From contig NZ_BTPU01000039.1 of NCBI RefSeq assembly GCF_036985595.1, positions 1-64,000 on the forward strand: DNA of 64,000 bases. The letters are read 5' to 3'. Position numbers and translations under genes: made by a program. The notes below the pieces were generated by a model, which saw nothing but the letters and a program-made list of their open reading frames with translations, did no database searches and was not told the origin of the DNA. Shown here piece after piece: positions 1 to 8,971 of the stretch. Position 1 is the stretch's first letter; each line of letters opens with the position of its first letter. Source of the stretch: Vallitalea maricola (GTDB lineage Bacteria; Bacillota; Clostridia; Lachnospirales; Vallitaleaceae).

Positions 1-81
1 ACTAAATGAATTCTTTTTCTTTATTATTTTACTATAATCATTTATAATATTCCTAAGACAATTAATTAGGAGTGTTTACCA

Positions 82-840
82 ATGAAAATAGTATTATTAT
101 GTTTAGCTGGCTTTATTGCAGCCTTTGTTGATTCTATTGCAGGAGGCGGTGGATTAATTAGTGTACCTGCATATTATATGGCAGGATTACCTTCCCATAT
201 AGTTCTTGGAACAAATAAATTCTCAGCTACATGTGGTTCGTTGACAAGCTCAATAAAATACCTTAGAAGTGGACATGGCAACAAAAATCTATTGAAATAT
301 GCTATTCCTTTTACACTGGTTGGTGCATGTATAGGTGTTACTGTAGCTCTTCAAATCAATGAACAAACACTAAGTAGTATCATACTTGTAATGGTATTAA
401 TCATAGGAGTTTATTCGCTATTTTCTAAATCTCTAGGAATGAAAGAAAATCTCAAAAAGGTAACTAAACTAAGAATTTTATTACTTATATTATTAGCTCT
501 ATGTCTTGGTTTTTATGATGGATTCTTTGGACCAGGTACAGGTTCTTTTTTAATGTTTGGATTGATACAGCTCTTTGGTTTTGAGTTTACAAGAGCTTCG
601 GCTAATGCTAGAGTAATGAATTTTGTAAGTAATATTACTTCATTATTTTTATTTGCGATTAATATGAAAATAAATTTCAGCTATGGTATACCAGTAGCAA
701 TATTCAGTATCCTAGGTGCAAGATTAGGGACTTCATTTGCTCTAAAAAAAGGTGCAAAAATCATAAAACCTATTTTTGTAACCATGTCTTTACTTCTATC
801 ACTAAAGTTATTGATTGTAGACGTATTACATTTAATATAA
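82..840 (+). CDS. TSUP (TauE/SafE) family membrane permease
   Basis: A 252-residue integral membrane protein of the sulfite exporter TauE/SafE (TSUP) family, which moves small anions or organosulfur compounds; the substrate cannot be told from sequence. The N-terminus has the family's glycine-rich start (DSIAGGGGLISVP, residues 17-29) and the second half repeats the pattern (GFYDGFFGPGTGSFL), as expected for the two inverted halves of this family. Length is typical (about 250). An AGGAG lies just upstream of the ATG. It is the only plus-strand gene in the first 16 kb and converges on pepD. Confidence 0.85.
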   Translation: MKIVLLCLAGFIAAFVDSIAGGGGLISVPAYYMAGLPSHIVLGTNKFSATCGSLTSSIKYLRSGHGNKNLLKYAIPFTLVGACIGVTVALQINEQTLSSIILVMVLIIGVYSLFSKSLGMKENLKKVTKLRILLLILLALCLGFYDGFFGPGTGSFLMFGLIQLFGFEFTRASANARVMNFVSNITSLFLFAINMKINFSYGIPVAIFSILGARLGTSFALKKGAKIIKPIFVTMSLLLSLKLLIVDVLHLI

Positions 841-878
841 TATCTGTTTTAAATATTTGTTCAGTAAATATTATAGAA

Positions 879-925
879 AAATAAAGGGAATAAGACGATT
901 AATCCTATTCCCTACTATTATTTAT
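879..925. terminator. Bidirectional terminator hairpin
   Basis: The inverted repeat AGGGAATA/TATTCCCT (885-892 with 906-913) sits between the convergent TSUP permease and pepD genes, with A-rich sequence on the left and a T/A-rich tail on the right, so it can serve both. Confidence 0.6.
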
Positions 926-931
926 ATTTTG

Positions 932-2383
932 CTATTTTATATTTTTTAGAGCATTCAATAAGAATTCCCAAGTTCTCTTTGTGGAAGAAATACTTAACCT
1001 CTCATCTGGTGTATGAACATCATACATATTAGGTCCAAGAGAAATCATGTCAAGTCCTTCAATCTTTTTATCGAATACACCGCATTCAAGACCAGCATGA
1101 ATTGCTTTGATCAATGGTTTCTCTCCATACATATCTTCATATGTTTCCATGAATATATTTCTTAACTTAGATTCTTTTCTATATTCCCATTCTGGATATT
1201 CACCAGTCACTTTAAACTCAGAATGTCCATACTTAGCAAATAAACCTAATTGATAAGCCATTACTTTTTTCAATGAGCCTACTGAACTTCTTACAGCAAT
1301 AGTTAATTTAACACAATCTTCATTAGTAACTACAACACCTAGATTAAGAGAACTTTCAACTAGCCCCTCTATATCAGAACTCATTGTTTGTATTCCATTT
1401 GGCAAGCATGTTAATAAGAAAATAAGATTATTCAAAGTATCTTTAGCCATCACTTTAGTATTATTCATATTCTCTTTTGTTATGACTACAGTAAGTCCAC
1501 TGTCGCTTGTCCTAAACTCATTTTTTATATCTGAAGATATCTTATCAACTATCTCATTGAATTTATCAACTTCTTCATCAGCAATAATTACATTAGCATA
1601 TGCTTCACGTGGGATAGCATTATCTTTTGAACCTCCAAATATATCAACTACATGAATATTCATAGCATCATTCAAATCATATAATATTCTACCTAGGATA
1701 CGATTAGAATTAGCTCTGTTCTTATCGATATCACTACCTGAATGTCCACCTTTTAGACCTTTAACCATAATTTTATAAGTAGTACCTTCTGCTTGTTCCC
1801 ACTTGATAGGAACATTTATACAAGCTTTTAAACCTCCAGCACAGCTTACTAGAAATTCTCCTTCTTCTTCACTATCAAGGTTCACTAATATTCTACCATT
1901 AAAATTAGATGGATCAACTCCAATAGCTCCATTCATTCCAGCTTCTTCATTTGATGTAATGAATACCTCAATTGGAGGATGTTCTATTTCGTTAGAGTCA
2001 AGAATAGCTAGACAATACGCTACAGCTATACCATTATCAGCACCCAATGTTGTACCATTAGCACTGATATAATCTCCATCAACTACTAATTCAATAGGAT
2101 CTTTTAAAAAGTCATGTTCTACATCAAAATTCTTCTCACAAACCATATCCATATGTCCTTGGAGAATTACAGCAGGACTTAATTCATAACCTTTTGTTCC
2201 AGGTTTTTTAATAATTATATTTAGTTCTTCATCTTGAATCACTTCAAGATTTCTTTCTTTAGCAAAACTCAAAAGATAATTACTAATCTCTTTTTCATTT
2301 CCTGATCCCCTAGGGATATTACTTATCTTCTCAAAATACTCAAATACACTCTTAGGTTCTAGACCTTCTATAATTTTACTCAT
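932..2383 (-). CDS. pepD: Aminoacyl-histidine dipeptidase PepD (M20C)
   Basis: A 483-residue cytosolic zinc metallopeptidase of the M20 family that hydrolyses Xaa-His and other dipeptides. Visible family marks are the N-terminal IPRGSGNEKEIS segment, the metal site ILQGHMDMVCEK, the following TLGADNGIAVA (bridging aspartate), the catalytic glutamate pair in TSNEEAGMNGA, and the late HAGLECGVF and DVHTPDERLS segments. Length matches the family (about 485). An AAGGTG site precedes the ATG. It lies directly downstream of the DUF711 gene on the same strand and is probably transcribed with it. Confidence 0.93.
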   Translation of the reverse strand: MSKIIEGLEPKSVFEYFEKISNIPRGSGNEKEISNYLLSFAKERNLEVIQDEELNIIIKKPGTKGYELSPAVILQGHMDMVCEKNFDVEHDFLKDPIELVVDGDYISANGTTLGADNGIAVAYCLAILDSNEIEHPPIEVFITSNEEAGMNGAIGVDPSNFNGRILVNLDSEEEGEFLVSCAGGLKACINVPIKWEQAEGTTYKIMVKGLKGGHSGSDIDKNRANSNRILGRILYDLNDAMNIHVVDIFGGSKDNAIPREAYANVIIADEEVDKFNEIVDKISSDIKNEFRTSDSGLTVVITKENMNNTKVMAKDTLNNLIFLLTCLPNGIQTMSSDIEGLVESSLNLGVVVTNEDCVKLTIAVRSSVGSLKKVMAYQLGLFAKYGHSEFKVTGEYPEWEYRKESKLRNIFMETYEDMYGEKPLIKAIHAGLECGVFDKKIEGLDMISLGPNMYDVHTPDERLSISSTKRTWEFLLNALKNIK

Positions 2384-2437
2384 TTTTTCACCTTCCCAAA
2401 TCTGATTTAGCTTATAGAGAAGTTTACCATTATTAGT

Positions 2438-3796
2438 TTAGTTTTTAAAACTATGGATTGGAGCTGGTATTCTACCGCCTCTATTGATAAGTCTGTCACA
2501 ACCAAATTCATTTACTGGCATTAATGGTGCATAACCTAGTAAACCACCAAATTCAGCTTGATCGCCAACATCTTTTCCTATAACTGGTATAACTCTTACA
2601 GCAGTAGTTTTTTGATTAATCATACCAATAGCCATTTCATCTGCAATTATTCCTGAAATTGTAGATTCTTTAGTTTTCCCTGGTATAGCTATCATATCCA
2701 GACCAACTGAACAAACACATGTCATAGCTTCAAGCTTCTCTATTGTTAAAGCTCCTTTATTAACTGCATTTATCATACCCTGATCTTCACTAACTGGTAT
2801 AAACGCACCACTTAGTCCACCAACATATGAGGATGCCATAACCCCACCTTTTTTAACTTGGTCATTTAATAATGCAAGGGCTGCTGTAGTTCCAGGTGCA
2901 CCTACATAATCCACACCTATTTCTTGTAAAATATCTGCAATACTATCACCGATAGCAGGTGTTGGTGCTAGTGATAAGTCTATTATACCAAATGGAACAT
3001 CTAAAGCTTTAGATGCTTCTTTAGCAACTAATTGTCCAACTCTAGTAATCTTAAAAGCTGTTTTCTTGATAGTCTCACATAGTTCTTCAAAATCCTTGCC
3101 TCTACAAGTTTCTAAAGCTTTTTTGACAACACCAGGTCCACTTACACCAACATTAATAATAGCATCAGCTTCACTTACACCGTGAAAAGCACCAGCCATA
3201 AATGGATTATCATCAGGTGCATTACAAAAGACAACAAATTTTGCGCATCCTATTGAATCACTATCTTTAGTTAAAACTGCTGTTTCTTTTATAGTACTTC
3301 CAAGTAATTTAACTGCATCCATGTTAATTCCAGTTTTTGTAGATCCTACATTAACTGAACTACAAACTCTTTCTGTTGTAGCGAGAGCTTCTGGAATAGA
3401 TTTAATTAATTTTTTATCACTTTCAGTCATACCTTTACTAACTATAGCTGAAAAACCACCTATGAAATTGACACCAACTTCTTTTGCCGCTCTATCCAAT
3501 GTTTTTGCAATAGATACATACGAATCTGTCTTAGTACTTGATGCAGCAATTGCTATAGGTGTTATTGAGATTCTTTTATTTACTATAGGAACACCATATT
3601 TCTTCTCAATATCTTCTCCAACTTTTACAAGGTTTTTAGCCTTAGTTGTAATTTTATTATAAATATTTTCATTAAACCTATCAATATTAGAATCAGCACA
3701 ATCCATAAGATTAATACCCATTGTAATAGTCCTGACATCTAAGTTTTCCTTTAATATCATTGTATTCGTTTCTAGTACTTCTAATGAATTAATCAT
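2438..3796 (-). CDS. UPF0210 (DUF711, PFL family) protein
   Basis: A 452-residue protein of the UPF0210/DUF711 family, distantly related in fold to pyruvate formate-lyase-type proteins but without a proven function. The sequence is full length and conserved throughout, for example NVGVSGPGVVKKALE in the middle and FGGLLGYAPLMPVN near the end. It follows the small ACT-domain gene with a 36-base gap; this UPF0237-UPF0210 pair is conserved across many Firmicutes and suggests that the ACT protein regulates or partners this one. The true role is unknown. Confidence 0.88.
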   Translation of the reverse strand: MINSLEVLETNTMILKENLDVRTITMGINLMDCADSNIDRFNENIYNKITTKAKNLVKVGEDIEKKYGVPIVNKRISITPIAIAASSTKTDSYVSIAKTLDRAAKEVGVNFIGGFSAIVSKGMTESDKKLIKSIPEALATTERVCSSVNVGSTKTGINMDAVKLLGSTIKETAVLTKDSDSIGCAKFVVFCNAPDDNPFMAGAFHGVSEADAIINVGVSGPGVVKKALETCRGKDFEELCETIKKTAFKITRVGQLVAKEASKALDVPFGIIDLSLAPTPAIGDSIADILQEIGVDYVGAPGTTAALALLNDQVKKGGVMASSYVGGLSGAFIPVSEDQGMINAVNKGALTIEKLEAMTCVCSVGLDMIAIPGKTKESTISGIIADEMAIGMINQKTTAVRVIPVIGKDVGDQAEFGGLLGYAPLMPVNEFGCDRLINRGGRIPAPIHSFKN

Positions 3797-3832
3797 GTAA
3801 AATTCTCAATCCTCTCAGGTAGTATTTAATAG

Positions 3833-4105
3833 TTATAATCTATGCATCTTATTAAAGATCTCTTCATGTTGAAGTTTTATAGTTACACCTATCTTATTTC
3901 CTAGTTTATCTAATTCATCTACAACTTCTCCAAAAGGTTTCGTAATATTATTGACATCAACTATCATCATCATGTTAAAAAAACCTTGTACAATTGTTTG
4001 AGAAATATCAAGAATATTGATATTATCTTTTGCAAGATAGCTACAAACCTCCGATATAATTCCTACTCTATCTTTACCTACTACTGTAATAATTCCTCTT
4101 TTCAT
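3833..4105 (-). CDS. ACT domain protein, UPF0237 family
   Basis: A 90-residue stand-alone ACT domain. The first beta-strand and ligand loop read ITVVGKDRVGIISEVCSYL, typical of small-molecule (amino acid) sensing ACT domains, followed by NILDISQTI. No catalytic domain is attached. It stands immediately upstream of the UPF0210 gene and downstream of the WalJ-like hydrolase on the same strand, so these genes are probably co-transcribed. The ligand is not known. Confidence 0.88.
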   Translation of the reverse strand: MKRGIITVVGKDRVGIISEVCSYLAKDNINILDISQTIVQGFFNMMMIVDVNNITKPFGEVVDELDKLGNKIGVTIKLQHEEIFNKMHRL

Positions 4106-4128
4106 AACTTTAATTACTCCTTTCTGTC

Positions 4129-4929
4129 TTATACTACAACTAGTTCTGAATGACTGCTTCTTGAAGCAACTGATAAATTGAATTTATCACAATCAACATG
4201 TGAACAACTAGATAATACTGTTTTAACTGACTCATAGGCTAACTCAGGAAAGTTATTCTCCAAACTAAGATGCCCCAAAATCACATGTGATAATGTTTCA
4301 TTATATAATGTAGATATTAATTCTCCGGATGTTTCATTAGATAAATGTCCTACATCACTCAAAATCCTTTTTTTAAGGAAATATGGATATTTCCCTACTT
4401 CTAAAAGTTTTACATCATGGTTTGCTTCTATAAATAATACATTGGAACCATTTAAATTATCTATTATGTACTCATCATAACATCCTAAATCTGTTGCAAC
4501 ACTTATCTTTTTATCTTTACTCTTAAATGTATAGCATACTGGATCAATGGCATCATGAAATGAGTTAAAAGGATGAATGGTCATATCCTTAATCATGAAA
4601 TCTTCATTAGGAAAAATTTCAACATGCAAACCTTCTGGAATTTTTCCTAATGAACTATAATTAAGTGTAGCATTCCATGTTTTCTTAGTGGCATAAATAG
4701 GCATTTTGTACTTTCTAGCGTATACACCAATACCTTTTATATGGTCAGAATGCTCATGAGTAATTAATATACCATCTATAGTATATGGATCTATGCCTAT
4801 TGCATTCAAACCAATTTCTACTTTCTTTTTACTGATGCCAGAGTCAACTAACAGATTAACATTATCTGTTCCAACATATATACAATTGCCACTGCTGCCG
4901 CTAGCAATACTACATATTTTAAGTGCCAT
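4129..4929 (-). CDS. MBL-fold metallohydrolase, WalJ/YycJ-like
   Basis: A 266-residue metallo-beta-lactamase-fold hydrolase. It begins with the YycJ/WalJ-type ICSIASGSSGNCIYVG and carries the metal-binding ITHEHSDHIKG (around residue 58) plus later EANHD and LGHLSLEN metal ligands. Relatives act on nucleic acids as 5'-3' exonucleases or are associated with cell-wall homeostasis, but here there is no walRK two-component operon beside it, so only the fold and the general phosphodiesterase-like role are supported. Length is normal for the family. Confidence 0.85.
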   Translation of the reverse strand: MALKICSIASGSSGNCIYVGTDNVNLLVDSGISKKKVEIGLNAIGIDPYTIDGILITHEHSDHIKGIGVYARKYKMPIYATKKTWNATLNYSSLGKIPEGLHVEIFPNEDFMIKDMTIHPFNSFHDAIDPVCYTFKSKDKKISVATDLGCYDEYIIDNLNGSNVLFIEANHDVKLLEVGKYPYFLKKRILSDVGHLSNETSGELISTLYNETLSHVILGHLSLENNFPELAYESVKTVLSSCSHVDCDKFNLSVASRSSHSELVVV

Positions 4930-5027
4930 TTGAAATCTCCTATCTCTATATTATCTTTATACTTAAATACTAATAAGAAAAGACTATTAGGCTTAACCCA
5001 TATAAAGTTTATAGCTTATATTATACA

Positions 5028-6689
5028 TTATAAATTAATATTATCAATAGTTATTCTTCCTCTTCCATTTGCTTTTGAGATGTACATTGCATTGTCAGCT
5101 CTTTTCAATAAATCTTTTGGATTCTTACATACTTCTGGATAAGAAGAAATTCCTGTACTAATATTTATATTAATTAATTTATCATCATGAGCAATTTTCT
5201 GTTTAATAATGCTGTTATGAATCTCTTTCATTATTTTATATGCTTCATCCAATGTTTTATTAGGAAATATTAAAACAAACTCTTCTCCACCGTAACGCCC
5301 AACGATACTACCATTTATATTGGCATATTTCTCTGAAATGTTTGCAATGATTTTTAATACTTGATCACCAAATATATGTCCGTATGTATCATTAACCTTT
5401 TTGAATTTATCAATGTCAAAGAGTGCTAGTGACAAAACTTTTTTATTGATGCGGGCATCTTCATAAAGGTCATGAAAAATTTTTTGTAAGTAGTTCCTAT
5501 TGTATACACAAGTCAAACCATCTCTTTTAGCCATTTCTTCCATTTTAGTATAAAGATTAGCGTTATTTATAGCGATGTTAATTTGATTTGCTATACCTTG
5601 AAAAAATTGAATGCTATTTTCATTAATCATTTGAGTAGATGTATGTTCCGCAATTAACAATCCATATGTATTTTTGTCATTAAGTATTGGTATTATAACA
5701 ATAGAGCCAACATCTCTTTTAGATGTAAAATCGTATTTTCCTTTACTAACCTCATTATCAATATAAGGATCACGAATACTAAAATATTTATCTAGTTTAC
5801 CCGATTTCATATTATCTATAAAAGATTTAAGATAGTCTTTCCCATGTGTAGATTTTACTTTGTAATGGTATGCATTAAGGTTAACATCATAAATAACTAA
5901 TGAACATGTATCTACGCCTATAGCACCAAGTATTGAATCAGTAACCAATTCCATTAATTCATCAATATCCAAAACAGAACTAATATAACTAAGTAATTCA
6001 TTCTGGATATACATTTCTGCAGTAAATCTATTTAATCTTTTATTAGCTTCTTCCAATTCCATCTTCTGCTTAACTAACTGGTCATGAACTAATTGAATTT
6101 GCTGTCCCGATACAACTAATTCTTCATTTTTATTTTTTGCCTTTAACCAAAGTTTTTTTTGAATATTGACTTGATTCTTTAAGTCTTCAGTAGACCCATA
6201 AAATATTATGAATACTCCTATTATTACTATTATAATTTGTAACATGAATAGTAGTGGTACAAAGTTTAAATATCCAGTGACTCCACGATATATACTAGTA
6301 ATCGCTAAAGGCAGTATAACCAAAATATATGTATGATATCTTATAAGTTTACTCTTAAACCCAAGGATGGTGATAACCTCAACACATAACATAATATACA
6401 TGATGCAAGCTGAATTAGAAAGGAATCTATTTCTTTCTAATACAACAAAAGAAGTTATAATTAATTGAACAAGTTTGGTAATATAAAACACACGAATATT
6501 TTTAAAATAGTCTAACCGGTGAAAAACAATATTAATGATATATATTAATATAACCATTGTCAATCCGTATATAATATATCTATCGCATTTATTTAGTATC
6601 TTAGATATTAGAAAATATATTATTATCATTGACGTTATTATAGTATATATATAAATAAACTTCTTTTCATATTTTAGTGTTCGTTCCAA
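5028..6689 (-). CDS. Membrane GAF-GGDEF diguanylate cyclase
   Basis: A 553-residue signalling protein predicted to make cyclic di-GMP. Residues about 10-165 form several hydrophobic membrane segments, about 170-225 a charged coiled coil, about 235-380 a GAF-like sensor domain, and 385-550 a GGDEF domain with RDGLTCVYNR at its start and the active loop GRYGGEEF (GGEEF at 467-471). The RxxD inhibitory site normally five residues before the loop is missing. The start is TTG, with GAGGGGAT about eight bases upstream. It follows the FtsA-like gene by 11 bases, so the two form an operon. Confidence 0.88.
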   Translation of the reverse strand: MERTLKYEKKFIYIYTIITSMIIIYFLISKILNKCDRYIIYGLTMVILIYIINIVFHRLDYFKNIRVFYITKLVQLIITSFVVLERNRFLSNSACIMYIMLCVEVITILGFKSKLIRYHTYILVILPLAITSIYRGVTGYLNFVPLLFMLQIIIVIIGVFIIFYGSTEDLKNQVNIQKKLWLKAKNKNEELVVSGQQIQLVHDQLVKQKMELEEANKRLNRFTAEMYIQNELLSYISSVLDIDELMELVTDSILGAIGVDTCSLVIYDVNLNAYHYKVKSTHGKDYLKSFIDNMKSGKLDKYFSIRDPYIDNEVSKGKYDFTSKRDVGSIVIIPILNDKNTYGLLIAEHTSTQMINENSIQFFQGIANQINIAINNANLYTKMEEMAKRDGLTCVYNRNYLQKIFHDLYEDARINKKVLSLALFDIDKFKKVNDTYGHIFGDQVLKIIANISEKYANINGSIVGRYGGEEFVLIFPNKTLDEAYKIMKEIHNSIIKQKIAHDDKLININISTGISSYPEVCKNPKDLLKRADNAMYISKANGRGRITIDNINL

Positions 6690-6700
6690 GGCCTATCCCC

Positions 6701-8761
6701 TCACTTGTCCCAATATATATCAATTTTATCTCCTATACCTATCTTTTCCATGTAAGATGCGTTTTTCCCATTTATCAAACATACAATTTTGCCCTGTGGA
6801 TTTTTCAAATCAAAATCTATGTAATTAAAAATATCAACAAATATGTAGGATTTTTTCCCATCCAATAATATCTCATCACCATTCACATAAACTTTTACTT
6901 GTAAAGCATTGTCCACTTCCACTTTTTCTTCTTGTATAATAGCTTCTTCATTAATAGAAGCACTATTATTACTTATATTTTCATCCGTATCCTTAACTTG
7001 TTCTTCTTTAATTTTTAAAGTTATTCTGTCATTTTGATTCACTTTGTATTGAAAAGACTTAATGTCGCTATTAACATAAATATCGGTATCATCTACACTG
7101 ATATCAGCTATTTCTAATATGTCAGCAATAGAATAATCTGTATAGATCTTAATATCATCTTTATCAACTATACTATAATCCATATTTTTATCTATGTTAT
7201 TAACCAGAATCTTATAAGGTAAATTAAGTTTAGTATCATTGATATAAATATTATATGGTTCATATTTATCAATTATATCTTTAAGCAATAACTTTGGTGT
7301 TATTCCATGTTTTGCTTCTTTAAGTATAATATTATCGTTAGCACTAATAGGATGGTTAAGACCTACCACTTTATCATTTACAAGTATAACGGCAGGTTCT
7401 CCAGTAGTACCTCTTAATTTTTTTTCTTCTCCATTTAACTTATAGCGTAAATCTTTTCCACGTCTACAAATAAGATTTTTATGATTAAATCCCTTATAGG
7501 CTACTATATCCACTAAAGTTAAATTATTATTGTTGAATATCTTTAGTTTCTCACCATTCAAAGAAACATTAATAAAATCATTATTATCTTTATTAATGCC
7601 ACTCAAGCATATACCAACAGGTGTTACCATTTCAGGATTTTTGGAACTTTTATTTTTGAAATATACATTATTGAGAACTTCATATCCTCTAAGAGCAACA
7701 CGTTCATTTGGTAGTTCAAGTTTCTCGGATAATATATTAGTAAATTTCTTAAGCCTTCCTCCACCACCAACACAGAAAACTGCATTTGTAGTTTTTCCAC
7801 CGTTAAGTTCCATTATTTTACTACTTATATTTTGAGCAAGAGAGTTCATAGTTGGTTTTATCTTGTTATAAATCTCATCAGAACTAACTTTATGTGTGAT
7901 TCCCATAATATCTTTAAAAACTATGGTCTTCACTTTATTAAGCTTAAGTTTAACTTTTTCAGCAGTCTCAAAGTCAACTAGGTAATCATGTACAATCTGT
8001 TCTGTGATTTCATCACCTGCCATTGGTATCATACCATAGGCGATTATACTGCCTTCTTTTGTAATAGCAATATCTGATGTACCTGCCCCAATATCAACTA
8101 AAGCAATATTCAATAATCTATATTGTTCTGGAATAGCAATATTTATGGCTGCAATTGGTTCTAATGTAAGACTTGATATTTTTAGATTGCATTTATCAAT
8201 AACTGAATATAGACTATCTACAACTTCCTGAGGTAAAAATGTTGCAAGTAGATCTACCCCTATTTTATTACCTTTATGACCTTCCAAATTTGAGAATGTA
8301 TAATCATTTAAATAATATTTAATTACACTATATCCTACACAATGATATGCATTACCTTCAATTAACTCTTTATTTAACTTTTCGTGTGCTTTTTCCATAG
8401 CCATAAGTTCTAACAGATGGATATGTTCTTTATTTATTACTTGATTAGTTTCCATTTGTTCTTCAACATGAACTTGATAGGTTTTCAAAACTCGTCCTGC
8501 AGCGGCGATGCACACATTTTTCAACTGAAATCCTATTTGCTTTTCCAGTTTTGATTTAACCAAGTTAACTGTTTCAGCAACTTTTTCTATATCATGTATC
8601 TGTCCATCAATCATAGCTCTTGTATTATGTAAAGCTGTATAATTACCGATTATGTTAAACTTATCATTGTTCATGTAACCTACAATTCCTACTATACTTC
8701 TAGTTCCTATATCTAGTCCAAAAACATACTCGTTAATATGTAATATCTCTTCTGATGTCAT
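6701..8761 (-). CDS. FtsA/PilM-like actin-fold ATPase with long C-terminal extension
   Basis: A 686-residue protein whose first 380 residues or so are an FtsA-type actin-like ATPase: phosphate-1 motif FGLDIGTRSIVGIVG, phosphate-2 motif LVDIGAGTSDIAI and adenosine motif FCVGGGGRLKKF. It is much longer than FtsA (about 420). The remaining 300 residues hold what look like several small beta-rich modules ending in segments such as VNDKVVGLNHPISANDNI and INGKNASYMEKIGIGDKIDI, which read like ThiS/SLBB-type beta-grasp units. It is unlikely to be the canonical divisome FtsA, since no ftsZ is near. It is probably a specialised relative that works with the downstream GGDEF protein. Confidence 0.75.
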   Translation of the reverse strand: MTSEEILHINEYVFGLDIGTRSIVGIVGYMNNDKFNIIGNYTALHNTRAMIDGQIHDIEKVAETVNLVKSKLEKQIGFQLKNVCIAAAGRVLKTYQVHVEEQMETNQVINKEHIHLLELMAMEKAHEKLNKELIEGNAYHCVGYSVIKYYLNDYTFSNLEGHKGNKIGVDLLATFLPQEVVDSLYSVIDKCNLKISSLTLEPIAAINIAIPEQYRLLNIALVDIGAGTSDIAITKEGSIIAYGMIPMAGDEITEQIVHDYLVDFETAEKVKLKLNKVKTIVFKDIMGITHKVSSDEIYNKIKPTMNSLAQNISSKIMELNGGKTTNAVFCVGGGGRLKKFTNILSEKLELPNERVALRGYEVLNNVYFKNKSSKNPEMVTPVGICLSGINKDNNDFINVSLNGEKLKIFNNNNLTLVDIVAYKGFNHKNLICRRGKDLRYKLNGEEKKLRGTTGEPAVILVNDKVVGLNHPISANDNIILKEAKHGITPKLLLKDIIDKYEPYNIYINDTKLNLPYKILVNNIDKNMDYSIVDKDDIKIYTDYSIADILEIADISVDDTDIYVNSDIKSFQYKVNQNDRITLKIKEEQVKDTDENISNNSASINEEAIIQEEKVEVDNALQVKVYVNGDEILLDGKKSYIFVDIFNYIDFDLKNPQGKIVCLINGKNASYMEKIGIGDKIDIYWDK

Positions 8762-8910
8762 AGCTTAAAAATCACCTCAAATGCTTATTACAGAAATTTA
8801 AAACACATATTTTTATTCTTAATTACTATGTAAATCAATTGATTGCATACATATACATAATATATAATAACACATAAATAGAAAAAATCTAGACTTTTAT
8901 ACTTTTTTTA

Positions 8911-8948
8911 ACAAAAGAGGATTAGATTCTTTTTGAAAATAATCCTCT
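8911..8948 (-). terminator. Rho-independent terminator of the polA-coaE operon
   Basis: The inverted repeat AGAGGATTA/TAATCCTCT (8916-8924 with 8940-8948) lies just below the stop of the substrate-binding lipoprotein gene and is followed on the minus strand by TTTTGTT. Confidence 0.8.
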
Positions 8949-8971
8949 AACATATACCAGTATTAAATTTA

